This document shows, one piece after another, positions 16,296 through 23,774 of a DNA stretch of 64,000 nt. Under the pieces are notes generated by a model. The model worked only from the letters and a program-made list of their open reading frames with translations, ran no database searches and was not told where the DNA came from. Positions within the stretch are counted from its first letter, which is position 1. The number at the start of each line of letters is the position of its first letter. This DNA is from Sphingobium sp. SYK-6 (lineage in GTDB: Bacteria; Pseudomonadota; Alphaproteobacteria; Sphingomonadales; Sphingomonadaceae): assembly GCF_000283515.1 (NCBI RefSeq), contig NC_015976.1, positions 992,001-1,056,000 on the forward strand, written 5' to 3'. The translations under genes and the position numbers were made by a program.

Positions 16296-16508
16296 TCGTC
16301 ATTCCCGCGCATGCGGGAATCCAGTCACCCCAGCGACGCGAAGCCAAGGCCGACGGCAAGGTCTTCCCAGTTCGGGTTCGCTTGCTCGATCAAGTCGAGT
16401 TTCTAGGCCCGGCGCCACTTCTTCATCTGCTTTTCGCGCAAGATCGCGTGCTCCATCGTCGCATGCAGCGTTGCCACTGGATTCCCGCATCCGCGGGAAT
16501 GACGGCGG
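16296..16508. repeat. REP-type inverted pair (REPIN), copy 2
   Basis: Palindromic units ATTCCCGC-GCAT-GCGGGAAT (16301-16320, in CGTCATTCCC...) and ATTCCCGC-ATCC-GCGGGAAT (16481-16500, ending GAATGACGG) face each other. The inner part shares AAGGTCTTCCCAGT and GGTTCGCTTG with the inverse complement of copy 1 at 13279-13443. The two copies flank the MFS/NTF2/DUF305 group. Confidence 0.8.
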
Positions 16509-16532
16509 GAAGAGGGAGCGGCTTCGCCCCCC

Positions 16533-18158
16533 CTAGCTCCCCGCCAGCCCATGATCCTGCCGCACCATGTCGGCGGCCTTCTCGCCGATCATGATGCAGG
16601 CGGCATTGGTGTTGCCGCCCACGATGCGCGGCATGATCGCGGCGTCGGCCACGCGCAGGCCCGCGATGCCGTGGACGCGCAGGCGGGCGTCCACCACCGC
16701 CATGTCGTCCTGCCCCATCGCGCAGGTGCCCACGGGATGGAGCGCGGTGTTGATGGCGTTGCGCACCCAGGCGTCGATCTCGTCGGGCGTCCGCACGTCC
16801 GGGCCCGGCATCACTTCGCCGGTCAGCACTTCGCTGAGCGGCGCGGTCGCGAACAGCTCGCGCAGCTGCGGGATCAGGCGGCGGAAGAAGGCGCGGTCAT
16901 TCTCGGTCGAGAGGACATTGGAGAGGATGCGCGGCTTGTCGGTCGGGTCGGCCGAGCGCAACTTCACCCATCCGCGCCCTTCCGGCCGCAGCAGCACGCT
17001 CGCCATGGCGCAGACGTCCGCCTTGGGCTTGCGCCAGCCGGGGAACCACAATTGCGCGCCGATCATCGTCGGCTGGAAGAGGCATTGCGCGTCGGGCCGT
17101 TCCAGTTCCGGCCTTGTCTTGAGGAAGCCGTTGGCCGTCACCGGCATGTCGGAAATCATGCCGCCGCGCGTGAGCAGCCATTGCAGCCCGGCGATCCCGG
17201 CGCGATCGAGCCGCAGCTGGTTCGTCAGCGTCACGTCGCGGCGGGCGGAAACCACCATGGCCACCGAGGGATGGTCCTGCAGGTTGCGGCCGACGCCCGG
17301 AAGATGATGCACCATGTCGATGCCGTGGGCGGCGAGCTCGTCCGCCGGGCCGATGCCGGAGAGCATGAGGACCTGTGGCGAATTATAGGCGCCGCCGGAG
17401 AGGATGATTTCCTGCCGCGCGGCGACGCGCTGCGTCCGCCCCTCCCGGTCGACATAATGGACCGCGACGGCGCGGCCCTTCTCGATCTCGATCCGCGTCA
17501 CCAGCGCGCCGGTTTCCACCGTGAGATTGGGGCGGGACATGGCGGGGATGAGGAAGCGCGCCGCCGTGCTGCCGCGCTGCCCTTCATGGATGCACAGGCC
17601 CGGCGGGCCCCAGCCTTCCTGCTCGGCGCGGTGGAAGGTGTCGCGCTCGGCATAGCCGCGGGCCTTGGCGGCGGCGATGAAGCGGCGATAGAGCTCGTTG
17701 TCCTTGGGCTGCACCTTGATGCTGAGCGGGCCGCCCTTGCCGTGCCAGTGGTCGGCCTCGCCCCAGTGGTTCTCAGACTTGCGGAAATAGGGCAGCACAT
17801 CGTCATAGCTCCAGCCCTCGTTGCCGAGCTGGCGCCACTCGTCATAGTCGCGCGCATGGCCGCGTGCGTAGAGCATGCCGTTGATCATCGATGAGCCGCC
17901 CAGCGCCTTGCCGCGCGGCTGGCGGATCTGCCGGTCGTTGGCGAAGGGCTCGGGCTCGCCCATGTAGCTCCAGTTGAACTTCGGGTCCGCCATCACGAAG
18001 GGGAAGAGGATGGGCATGGCGAGCCGCATCGATCGCTCGCGCTTGCCGGCCTCCAGCACCAGCACGCTGGCGTCCGGGTCCTCGGAGAGGCGCGCGGCGA
18101 TCACCGCGCCGGACGAGCCGGAGCCGATGACGATGAAATCGGGCGTTTTGCTGGCCAA
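16533..18158 (-). CDS. GMC family FAD-dependent oxidoreductase (first of pair)
   Basis: A 541-residue glucose-methanol-choline oxidoreductase. FAD binding starts with IGSGSSG at residues 11-17, the GMC signature GGSSMINGMLYARG follows, and the C-terminal active site has NTALHPVGTCAMG with the catalytic His and GGNTNAACIM. These enzymes oxidise primary alcohols, often to aldehydes or acids. In Sphingobium SYK-6 the GMC enzymes PhcC and PhcD oxidise opposite enantiomers of a phenylcoumaran side-chain alcohol. Having two GMC genes in one operon here fits that pattern. It is the last gene, starting 3 bases after the NTF2 stop codon. Confidence 0.93.
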   Translation of the reverse strand: MASKTPDFIVIGSGSSGAVIAARLSEDPDASVLVLEAGKRERSMRLAMPILFPFVMADPKFNWSYMGEPEPFANDRQIRQPRGKALGGSSMINGMLYARGHARDYDEWRQLGNEGWSYDDVLPYFRKSENHWGEADHWHGKGGPLSIKVQPKDNELYRRFIAAAKARGYAERDTFHRAEQEGWGPPGLCIHEGQRGSTAARFLIPAMSRPNLTVETGALVTRIEIEKGRAVAVHYVDREGRTQRVAARQEIILSGGAYNSPQVLMLSGIGPADELAAHGIDMVHHLPGVGRNLQDHPSVAMVVSARRDVTLTNQLRLDRAGIAGLQWLLTRGGMISDMPVTANGFLKTRPELERPDAQCLFQPTMIGAQLWFPGWRKPKADVCAMASVLLRPEGRGWVKLRSADPTDKPRILSNVLSTENDRAFFRRLIPQLRELFATAPLSEVLTGEVMPGPDVRTPDEIDAWVRNAINTALHPVGTCAMGQDDMAVVDARLRVHGIAGLRVADAAIMPRIVGGNTNAACIMIGEKAADMVRQDHGLAGS

Positions 18159-18161
18159 GAC

Positions 18162-18542
18162 TCAGAGTTCCTTGAAGCGGGCGGACTTGATGTGCGTGAA
18201 CTTTCCGTCGCGGATGCGATAGAGGATGATGCTCTCGATCTCGCGCACGTCGCCTTTCTTCGTGGGCCACATGTCGAAGTCCGGCCAGTCCTCGATCGTC
18301 TCGAAGCGGGTGTGGACGTGCAGGCAGGCGCCGTCCGGCGCGATCACGAGGTCGAGGATGGTCAGCGTCTCGGCGAAATGCGCCTTGATGCCGCGATAGA
18401 AGTCGGCAATCGCCTCGCGGCCCACGATATGCTTGCGCTCGCCGAGCTGGAAATCGACGTCATCGGCGTAGAAGCTGGAAAAGCCCTCGAAGTCATTGGC
18501 ATTGAAGGCGCCGATATAGCGCTCGAAATCCTCTCTCGTCAC
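18162..18542 (-). CDS. SnoaL-like / NTF2-fold protein between two GMC oxidoreductases
   Basis: A 126-residue NTF2-fold protein of the DWPDF-motif group (FNANDFEGFSSFYADDVDF, GREAIADFYRGIKAHFAETL, DWPDFDMWPTKKG, FTHIKSARFKEL). It starts with GTG overlapping the stop of the upstream GMC gene (GTGA), which fixes the start and implies coupled translation. It is most similar to the protein at 5973. Its location inside an oxidoreductase operon suggests it acts directly on the GMC product, for example by a cofactor-free lyase or isomerase step, but no catalytic residue can be assigned from sequence alone. Confidence 0.82.
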   Translation of the reverse strand: MTREDFERYIGAFNANDFEGFSSFYADDVDFQLGERKHIVGREAIADFYRGIKAHFAETLTILDLVIAPDGACLHVHTRFETIEDWPDFDMWPTKKGDVREIESIILYRIRDGKFTHIKSARFKEL

Positions 18543-20239
18543 AGGCTTCTCTCCTCGCGGGCTGGCAGGTCGTCGGCCGGCAGCACGCGGCCCTTGATGA
18601 TGTCGGCCGCGCGCTCGGCGATCATGATCGTGGGCGCGTTGATGTTGCCGCCGGTCTCGTCGGGCATCACGGAGGCGTCGATCACGCGCAGCCCTTCCAT
18701 GCCGATGACGCGCAGCTGCGGATCGACCACGGCCATCGGCCCGCTTCCCATGCGGCAGGTGCCGAGCGGATGCTGGGTCGTCGTGGTCGTCGCGCGGATG
18801 TGTTCGTCCAGCGCTTCGTCGCTCTGCACGTCGATGCCGGGCGCGATCTCGGCACCGGTGATCTCGGACTGCGGGGCGGTCGCATAGATCTTGCGGGCGA
18901 TGCGGATGCCGGCGCGCGCGGTCGCGAAGTCCGCCGGCGCGCTGAACAGGTTGAGGAAGATGCCGACATGGTCGTCGGCGCGCGGGCTCTTGAGGAAGAC
19001 GCGGCCCCGGCTCTCCGGATGCAGCAGGATGACGTCCGCCGTCAGCTTGTGCGGCGGGCGCTTCTTGATGCCGGGGAACCAGAGATGCGCGTCCAGCGTC
19101 ACCGGGTTGCACCAGAGCTGGATGTCCGGCTGGGCGAGGCGCGGGTCGGTGCGCAGCACCGGGTTGGCGCTGTTCACTTGCCTGGCGAACGGGCCGGTGC
19201 CCATGAAATACCAGCGCAGCACGCTCAGCGTCGCCTTGTCGAAGCGCAGCTCGTTGACGAACGTCACCGGCGCGGCCTCGAAGGTCACCGGCGTGCGCGG
19301 ATGCTCGGAGAGATTCTGCCCGACGCCCGGCAGATCGTGCACCACGTCGATGCCCATCTCGCGCAAATGCGCCGCCGGGCCGATGCCCGAGAGCATGAGC
19401 AGCTGCGGCGAATTGTAGCTGCCGCCCGAGAGGATGACGTCGCGCGTCGCCGTCGCGGTCTTCAGTATGCCGTCATGGCGATATTCCACGCCGGTGGCAC
19501 GCCGCCCTTCCGTCAGCACTCGCTGTGTCATGGCGTTGGTGCGCACGGTCAGGTTGGGGCGGGTCATGGCGGGCTTGAGATAGGCCGCATAGGTCGAGGC
19601 GCGGCGGCCATGGCGATCGATCGTCAGCTCGACGCGGCCGACGCCTTCCTCGTCGCCGTCATGGATGTCGTCGGTCAGCGGGAAGCCGGCATTGCGCGCG
19701 GCGGCCATCAGCTCGTCATGCAGCAGCCATTTGGTGGCATTGGGCGTGACGCTGAGCGGCCCGCTGCCGCCGTGCAGCGCGGACTCGCCGCGCCAGCTGT
19801 TCTCCATCCTGCGGAAATAGGGGAGCACGTCGGCATAGCTCCAGCCGGTGCAGCCCATCTGCGCCCAGCGGTCGAAATCGGCGCTGTGGCCGCGCATGAA
19901 CACCATGCCATTGATCGAGCTGGAGCCGCCGAGCAGGCGCCCGCGCGGCAGAATGAGCTTGCGGCCGTTCATGTGCGGCTCGGGTTCGGTCCAGTAGGGC
20001 CAGGTATAGCCCGGCTTGAACAGCGCCTTGAGGAAGCCGAGCGGCATGCGGATCAGCCAGTCGTCGCCCCCGCCGCCGGCTTCCAGCAGCAGCACCCGCA
20101 CGGCCGGGTCCTCGGTGAGTCGCGCGGCGAGCACAGCCCCGGCGGACCCGGCGCCGACGATCACATAATCGAATTTCTCGGTGGACAGGGCCGCTCTCCA
20201 GTTGATTTTGTCGCGTCCACTTGGCGCGATCACGATCAT
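18539..20239 (-). CDS. GMC family FAD-dependent oxidoreductase (second of pair)
   Basis: A 566-residue GMC oxidoreductase: FAD motif VGAGSAG, signature GGSSSINGMVFMRGH, C-terminal TQHPLGTCRMG with the active-site His, and TGGNINAPTIM. It is related to the GMC protein at 16533 but clearly divergent, consistent with different stereo- or substrate preference. The start was placed at the ATG at 20239; an upstream in-frame ATG at 20326 would overlap the divergent aldehyde dehydrogenase. It is the first gene of the GMC-NTF2-GMC unit, and its stop overlaps the next GTG. A GTTCAT/TTCAAC inverted repeat lies just upstream. Confidence 0.92.
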   Translation of the reverse strand: MIVIAPSGRDKINWRAALSTEKFDYVIVGAGSAGAVLAARLTEDPAVRVLLLEAGGGGDDWLIRMPLGFLKALFKPGYTWPYWTEPEPHMNGRKLILPRGRLLGGSSSINGMVFMRGHSADFDRWAQMGCTGWSYADVLPYFRRMENSWRGESALHGGSGPLSVTPNATKWLLHDELMAAARNAGFPLTDDIHDGDEEGVGRVELTIDRHGRRASTYAAYLKPAMTRPNLTVRTNAMTQRVLTEGRRATGVEYRHDGILKTATATRDVILSGGSYNSPQLLMLSGIGPAAHLREMGIDVVHDLPGVGQNLSEHPRTPVTFEAAPVTFVNELRFDKATLSVLRWYFMGTGPFARQVNSANPVLRTDPRLAQPDIQLWCNPVTLDAHLWFPGIKKRPPHKLTADVILLHPESRGRVFLKSPRADDHVGIFLNLFSAPADFATARAGIRIARKIYATAPQSEITGAEIAPGIDVQSDEALDEHIRATTTTTQHPLGTCRMGSGPMAVVDPQLRVIGMEGLRVIDASVMPDETGGNINAPTIMIAERAADIIKGRVLPADDLPAREERSL

Positions 20240-20250
20240 GCTGTTATTGG

Positions 20251-20272
20251 GGAGTTCATGATGATTCAACAA
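20251..20272. promoter_or_regulatory. GTTCAT-N5-TTCAAC inverted repeat between divergent GMC and aldehyde dehydrogenase units
   Basis: GTTCAT (20254-20259) and TTCAAC (20265-20270) are imperfect inverted half-sites with the same 5-base spacing as the perfect palindrome at 15334-15350. Flanking bases are shared too (GGAGTT...TCAACAA). It sits in the only 73 bases between two divergent units, where a common operator would be expected. Confidence 0.45.
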
Positions 20273-20312
20273 CTCTCGGTGGCCATGCGTCCCGGGAGCG
20301 GAACTGGAAAGG

Positions 20313-21824
20313 ATGCCACCGCCCATGAACGCGCCTTATAATCCCGGCCTGCTCGAGCAATTGAAGCTTCGCTACGGCGCCGGCCCGGTGAAGATGCTCA
20401 TCGGCGCGGACTGGGTGGAAGCCGCGTCCGGTGAGACGTTCGAGACGCGCAATCCCTCCACGGGCGAGGTCATCGCGCATGTCGCCGCGGCAGGCGATGC
20501 GGACATCGATCGGGCCGTCGCCGCCGCGCGCGCCGCTTTCGAGGGCCCCTGGTCGAAAGTGAAGCCCGCCGAGCGCGCCAACATGCTGCTTCGCCTCGCC
20601 GATCTCATCGAGGCCAATGCCGAGGAGCTCGCTCTGCTGGAGACGCTGGACGTCGGCCGGCCGATCCAGTTCTCGCGCATGCTCGATGTCGGCGGCGCGG
20701 TCGGCCAGTTGCGCTACAATGCCGGCTGGGCGACCAAGATCTACGGCGAGACGGCCGAGATCAGCGCGCCGGGCGAATGGCTCTCTTATGTGCTGCGCGA
20801 GCCGGTGGGCGTGTGCGCGCAGATCGTGCCGTGGAATTTCCCGCTCGTCATGGCGGTCGGCAAGCTCGCGCCCGCGCTGGCGGCCGGTTGCACCGTCGTC
20901 CTCAAGCCTGCCGAGCAGACGCCGCTCAGCACGCTGCGGCTGGGCGAGCTGGCGCTGGAGGCAGGCATTCCCGAAGGCGTGCTCAACATCGTGAGCGGCC
21001 TTGGCCGCACGGCCGGCGCGGCGCTGGCGGCGCATCCGGGCATCAACAAGATTTCCTTCACCGGATCGACCCAGACCGGCAAGGCGATCATCGAGGCGTC
21101 GAAGAGCAATTTCGCGCGCGTGCAGCTGGAGCTGGGCGGCAAGTCGCCCACCTTCATCTTCGCCGATGCCGATCTGTCCCGGGCCATCCCGGCCGCCGCC
21201 ATGGGCATCTTCTTCAATGCCGGGCAGGTCTGCGCCGCCGGCTCGCGCCTGTTCGTGCATGAGAAGGTGGCCGATGCGGTGCTGGAAGGCGTGGTCAACA
21301 TGGCGAAGGGCATGAAGGTCGGCCAGACGCTGGAAGCCGATACGATGATCGGCCCGCTCGTCAGCGCCGCGCAGCTCGATCGCGTGACCGGCTACATCGC
21401 TGCCGGCCGCGAGGAAGGCGCGAACATCCTCGTGGGCGGCGAGCGGATCGGCGAGGAAGGCTATTTCGTCCAGCCGACCGTGCTGCTCGACACCAAGGCC
21501 GACATGCGGGTGCGCAAGGAGGAAATCTTCGGCCCGGTGCTTTGCGCCATGCGGTTCGGCGACGATGATGATGTCGATGCGCTGGCGGGTCGCGGCAACG
21601 AGACGGAGTTCGGCCTCTCCGCGTCCATCTTCACGCAGAACATCTCGACCGCGCACAAGCTCGCCCGGCGCCTGAAGGCCGGCACGGTGCGCATCAACGG
21701 CTCGGGCGGTGTCGATCCCGCGCTGCCGCTCGGCGGCTTCAAGGCCTCCGGCTGGGGACGCGAAAACGGCAAGGCCGGCATCGAGGCCTATACCGAGCTC
21801 AAGGCCGTGAGCGTCTCGCTCTGA
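20313..21824 (+). CDS. NAD(P)-dependent aldehyde dehydrogenase
   Basis: A 503-residue aldehyde dehydrogenase of the broad-specificity (betaine/phenylacetaldehyde-like) type. It has PWNFP near the cofactor site, LELGGKSP with the general-base Glu, and FFNAGQVCAAGSRL with the catalytic Cys. It heads a three-gene plus-strand unit with a MarR regulator and a double NTF2 protein, divergent from the GMC operon. It may oxidise the aldehyde produced by the GMC enzymes to the acid, the form a DUF3237 decarboxylase would need. The ATG at 20325 is an alternative start; the ribosome-binding sequence GGAAAGG does not decide between them. Confidence 0.93.
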   Translation: MPPPMNAPYNPGLLEQLKLRYGAGPVKMLIGADWVEAASGETFETRNPSTGEVIAHVAAAGDADIDRAVAAARAAFEGPWSKVKPAERANMLLRLADLIEANAEELALLETLDVGRPIQFSRMLDVGGAVGQLRYNAGWATKIYGETAEISAPGEWLSYVLREPVGVCAQIVPWNFPLVMAVGKLAPALAAGCTVVLKPAEQTPLSTLRLGELALEAGIPEGVLNIVSGLGRTAGAALAAHPGINKISFTGSTQTGKAIIEASKSNFARVQLELGGKSPTFIFADADLSRAIPAAAMGIFFNAGQVCAAGSRLFVHEKVADAVLEGVVNMAKGMKVGQTLEADTMIGPLVSAAQLDRVTGYIAAGREEGANILVGGERIGEEGYFVQPTVLLDTKADMRVRKEEIFGPVLCAMRFGDDDDVDALAGRGNETEFGLSASIFTQNISTAHKLARRLKAGTVRINGSGGVDPALPLGGFKASGWGRENGKAGIEAYTELKAVSVSL

Positions 21825-22369
21825 TGCCGGGGCAGGAGGGGGCCCTCCCGGCGGCAAGTCCTGATCCGGTCCGGGAGGCTGGCCCGCTCGAGGAAGCCTG
21901 GAGCATCTTCGATGCGCGGCATCTGCCTTATCGCCTGCTGATGCTGGGCAAGATGCTGGACCGCATCTCCACCCAGCAGGTGCGGGACGTGGCGAGCGTG
22001 TCCCTCGCGGAATGGCGCGTCCTCGCGCATATCGCGGTGATGGGCTCGCGCAGCGCCAGCGAAGTGTCGGTCGCCGCGCTGGTGGACCGTGCCGAGGTCA
22101 GCCGCGGGGTGCGCTCGCTGGAGGAGAAGGGCTATCTCACCCGCGTGAACAATCCCCGCAACCGCAAGAGCAGCCTGCTGGTGCTGACGCCTGCCGGTGC
22201 GGACGTCTATGAGCGCATGCAGCAGCAGCGCCGCGCCTTCTACAGCGTGCTGACTGCCGACCTGAACGCCGGGGAGCTGCAGATGCTCGACGAGCTGCTG
22301 CTGCGGATCGCGCGCCGGGCGGACGGGCTCGCCCGCGAGCGGCCTTTCGAAGGTGGGACAACCGAATGA
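21824..22369 (+). CDS. MarR family transcriptional regulator (single domain)
   Basis: A 181-residue protein with one MarR winged-helix domain at about residues 45-145: VSLAEWRVLAHIAVMG, then VAALVDRAEVSRGVRSLEEKGYL as the DNA-recognition region, and the wing NPRNRKSSLLVLT. The N-terminus (about 40 residues) is an extra Pro/Gly-rich stretch. Its ATG overlaps the stop of the aldehyde dehydrogenase by one base (TGATG), and its own stop overlaps the next ATG. It is probably a second ligand-responsive regulator of the island, acting at the GMC/aldehyde dehydrogenase intergenic region. Confidence 0.9.
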   Translation: MPGQEGALPAASPDPVREAGPLEEAWSIFDARHLPYRLLMLGKMLDRISTQQVRDVASVSLAEWRVLAHIAVMGSRSASEVSVAALVDRAEVSRGVRSLEEKGYLTRVNNPRNRKSSLLVLTPAGADVYERMQQQRRAFYSVLTADLNAGELQMLDELLLRIARRADGLARERPFEGGTTE

Positions 22370-23163
22370 ATTATGATGCTTATGTCGCTGCCTTCAATCA
22401 GGGCAATGACGAGGAACTGGTCGAGACCTGGTTCGCGCCGGACTGCGTGATGTACAGCTCGTCCCGGGTCAGCCGGGGGCGGGAGGAACTGCTGGCCTTC
22501 CTGCACTGGGCGCATGACGGCGTGCGCGAGATCGTGCGGCCGCGCCTGGTGATGCAGCAGGAGAACCGCCTGTTCGTCGACGTGGACATGGATTTCATCT
22601 GCACCGAGCCCCGGCCCGATTTCCCCTTCGCGCCGCTCATGCCGGGCGACATCCTCACGGTGCGCTTCTTCGTCACCTACACGCTGGATGAGCACGGCCG
22701 CATCGCCGAGCTCTGCTCGATGACCTGGCCGGCGGAGCAGGGCGTCATCAAGGCGCCCATGCTTTCGGGCCATGCCGGCGGGCGCGCCGCCTATCAGGCT
22801 TATGCCGCGGCCTTCAGCGACGGGGACATGGAGCGGGCAGGGCGCTATTATACGGACGACTGCACGCTGCGCCTGCCCACTGCCCCGCTCATGGTCGGCA
22901 AGCAGGCCATTTGCGATTTCTACGGCACCATGTTCCGGTCCGTGCGCGAGCATCTGACCATCCACAGCCTGGTCATCGACGACAAGGGCATTGCCGTCGA
23001 TTGCACCAGCACCTTCACGGCGCAGGTCGATGCGCCGGACTTCGTCGTCGCGCCCCTGCGCAAGGGCGAATCCGTGTCGGTGCGCGTGTTCGTGGTCTAC
23101 GGCCTGCGCAACGGGCAGATCAGCACCATCGACGTCGCCCGCGCCTCAACCCCGGAGGGCTGA
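22366..23163 (+). CDS. Two-domain SnoaL-like / NTF2-fold protein
   Basis: A 265-residue protein made of two NTF2-fold halves, about residues 1-130 and 135-262. The second half is closest to the other island paralogues (FSDGDMERAGRYYTDDC, KQAICDFYGTMF, and APDFVVAPLRKGE in place of DWPDF--GP--KG). The first half has the corresponding PDFPFAPLMPGD. A duplication and fusion of an ordinary 130-residue NTF2 gene explains this. Such proteins normally dimerise, so this may be a covalent dimer with two different pockets. It starts within the MarR stop codon (ATGA). Function is unknown. Confidence 0.78.
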   Translation: MNYDAYVAAFNQGNDEELVETWFAPDCVMYSSSRVSRGREELLAFLHWAHDGVREIVRPRLVMQQENRLFVDVDMDFICTEPRPDFPFAPLMPGDILTVRFFVTYTLDEHGRIAELCSMTWPAEQGVIKAPMLSGHAGGRAAYQAYAAAFSDGDMERAGRYYTDDCTLRLPTAPLMVGKQAICDFYGTMFRSVREHLTIHSLVIDDKGIAVDCTSTFTAQVDAPDFVVAPLRKGESVSVRVFVVYGLRNGQISTIDVARASTPEG

Positions 23164-23222
23164 GCCCCCGGGGGGGCTAGGCGGCATGGAGGAGTTCGCG
23201 GCCTTCGAGGGAGCCAGGAGTC

Positions 23223-23375
23223 AGCTTTTCAGCCATGTCCGTCGTCATCCCGGGCTCGACCCGGGATCCCGCTTCTTCTTTTTCTCAAACCCTCCGGACC
23301 CGCCGATCTCCAAGGCAGCGGGATCCCGGATCGAGTCCGGGATGACCTCGTGAATGACGGGATAGGGTGCGCCCC
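23223..23375. repeat. REP-like direct repeat, copy 1 (ATCCCGGG palindromes)
   Basis: This segment holds ATCCCGGG-CTCGA-CCCGGGAT (23247-23267) and a facing unit ATCCCGGA-TCGAG-TCCGGGAT near 23323-23343. A nearly identical 150-base copy in the same orientation lies at 24551-24703. The two bracket the small acidic protein and extensin-like genes. It is non-coding and fills most of the 23164-23459 gap. Confidence 0.8.
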
Positions 23376-23459
23376 TATGGCCTCGGCATTTGTCCAAGCC
23401 GCCCGGGTAGGCAACGCGCTCCAGAGGGCTAATGTCGATCCGCCTAAGGCACACCCGGC

Positions 23460-23672
23460 TTACGGGCGCGGCTGGCTGAACGAGGGCGGATCGCTCGCCG
23501 GGAAGGATTCGTCGGACGCCTCGTCAACATCGTCCCAGTGGGGCGGCTCGTCCTTCATCTCGTCCGGGCCGGCATCGCGGACCTTCGGGATCGGGGGCGT
23601 CTTGCCGTCCGTGTCCTCGGGGCCGGCGGCGGGCGCCTGATCGTCCGGCTTGCGGCTGTCGTCAGCTGACAT
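23460..23672 (-). CDS. Small acidic protein with DESFPASDPPSF tail
   Basis: A 70-residue, very acidic, Pro/Asp-rich protein with no predicted fold. It contains WDDVDEASDESFPASDPPSF at its C-terminus, a motif I recognise from many short uncharacterised alphaproteobacterial proteins. It lacks a signal peptide and membrane segment and is likely intrinsically disordered. It stands alone between repeats, divergent from the extensin-like gene. An AAGGAGATGCAC stretch upstream of the ATG supports the start. Function is unknown. Confidence 0.75.
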   Translation of the reverse strand: MSADDSRKPDDQAPAAGPEDTDGKTPPIPKVRDAGPDEMKDEPPHWDDVDEASDESFPASDPPSFSQPRP

Positions 23673-23774
23673 TGTGCATCTCCTTGATGTCCCGCCTCGG
23701 GTCTCGCGCGGGTCTCATCTGTAGCAACCATTGACCGGGCCGCCGGTTGCACCCCGCGTGCAGCCAATGCCCCG

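Noticed and set aside
13279..16508. Repeated palindromes considered as a CRISPR array
   Set aside because: Units occur as inverted pairs far apart, with no regular spacing or unique spacers, and there are no cas genes.
16551..17894. Plus-strand frame opposite the GMC oxidoreductase
   Set aside because: No recognisable motifs, and the minus strand encodes an intact GMC enzyme.
23163..23180. AGCCCCCGGGGGGGCT after the double NTF2 gene considered as a terminator
   Set aside because: The palindrome leaves no loop and no T-run follows.
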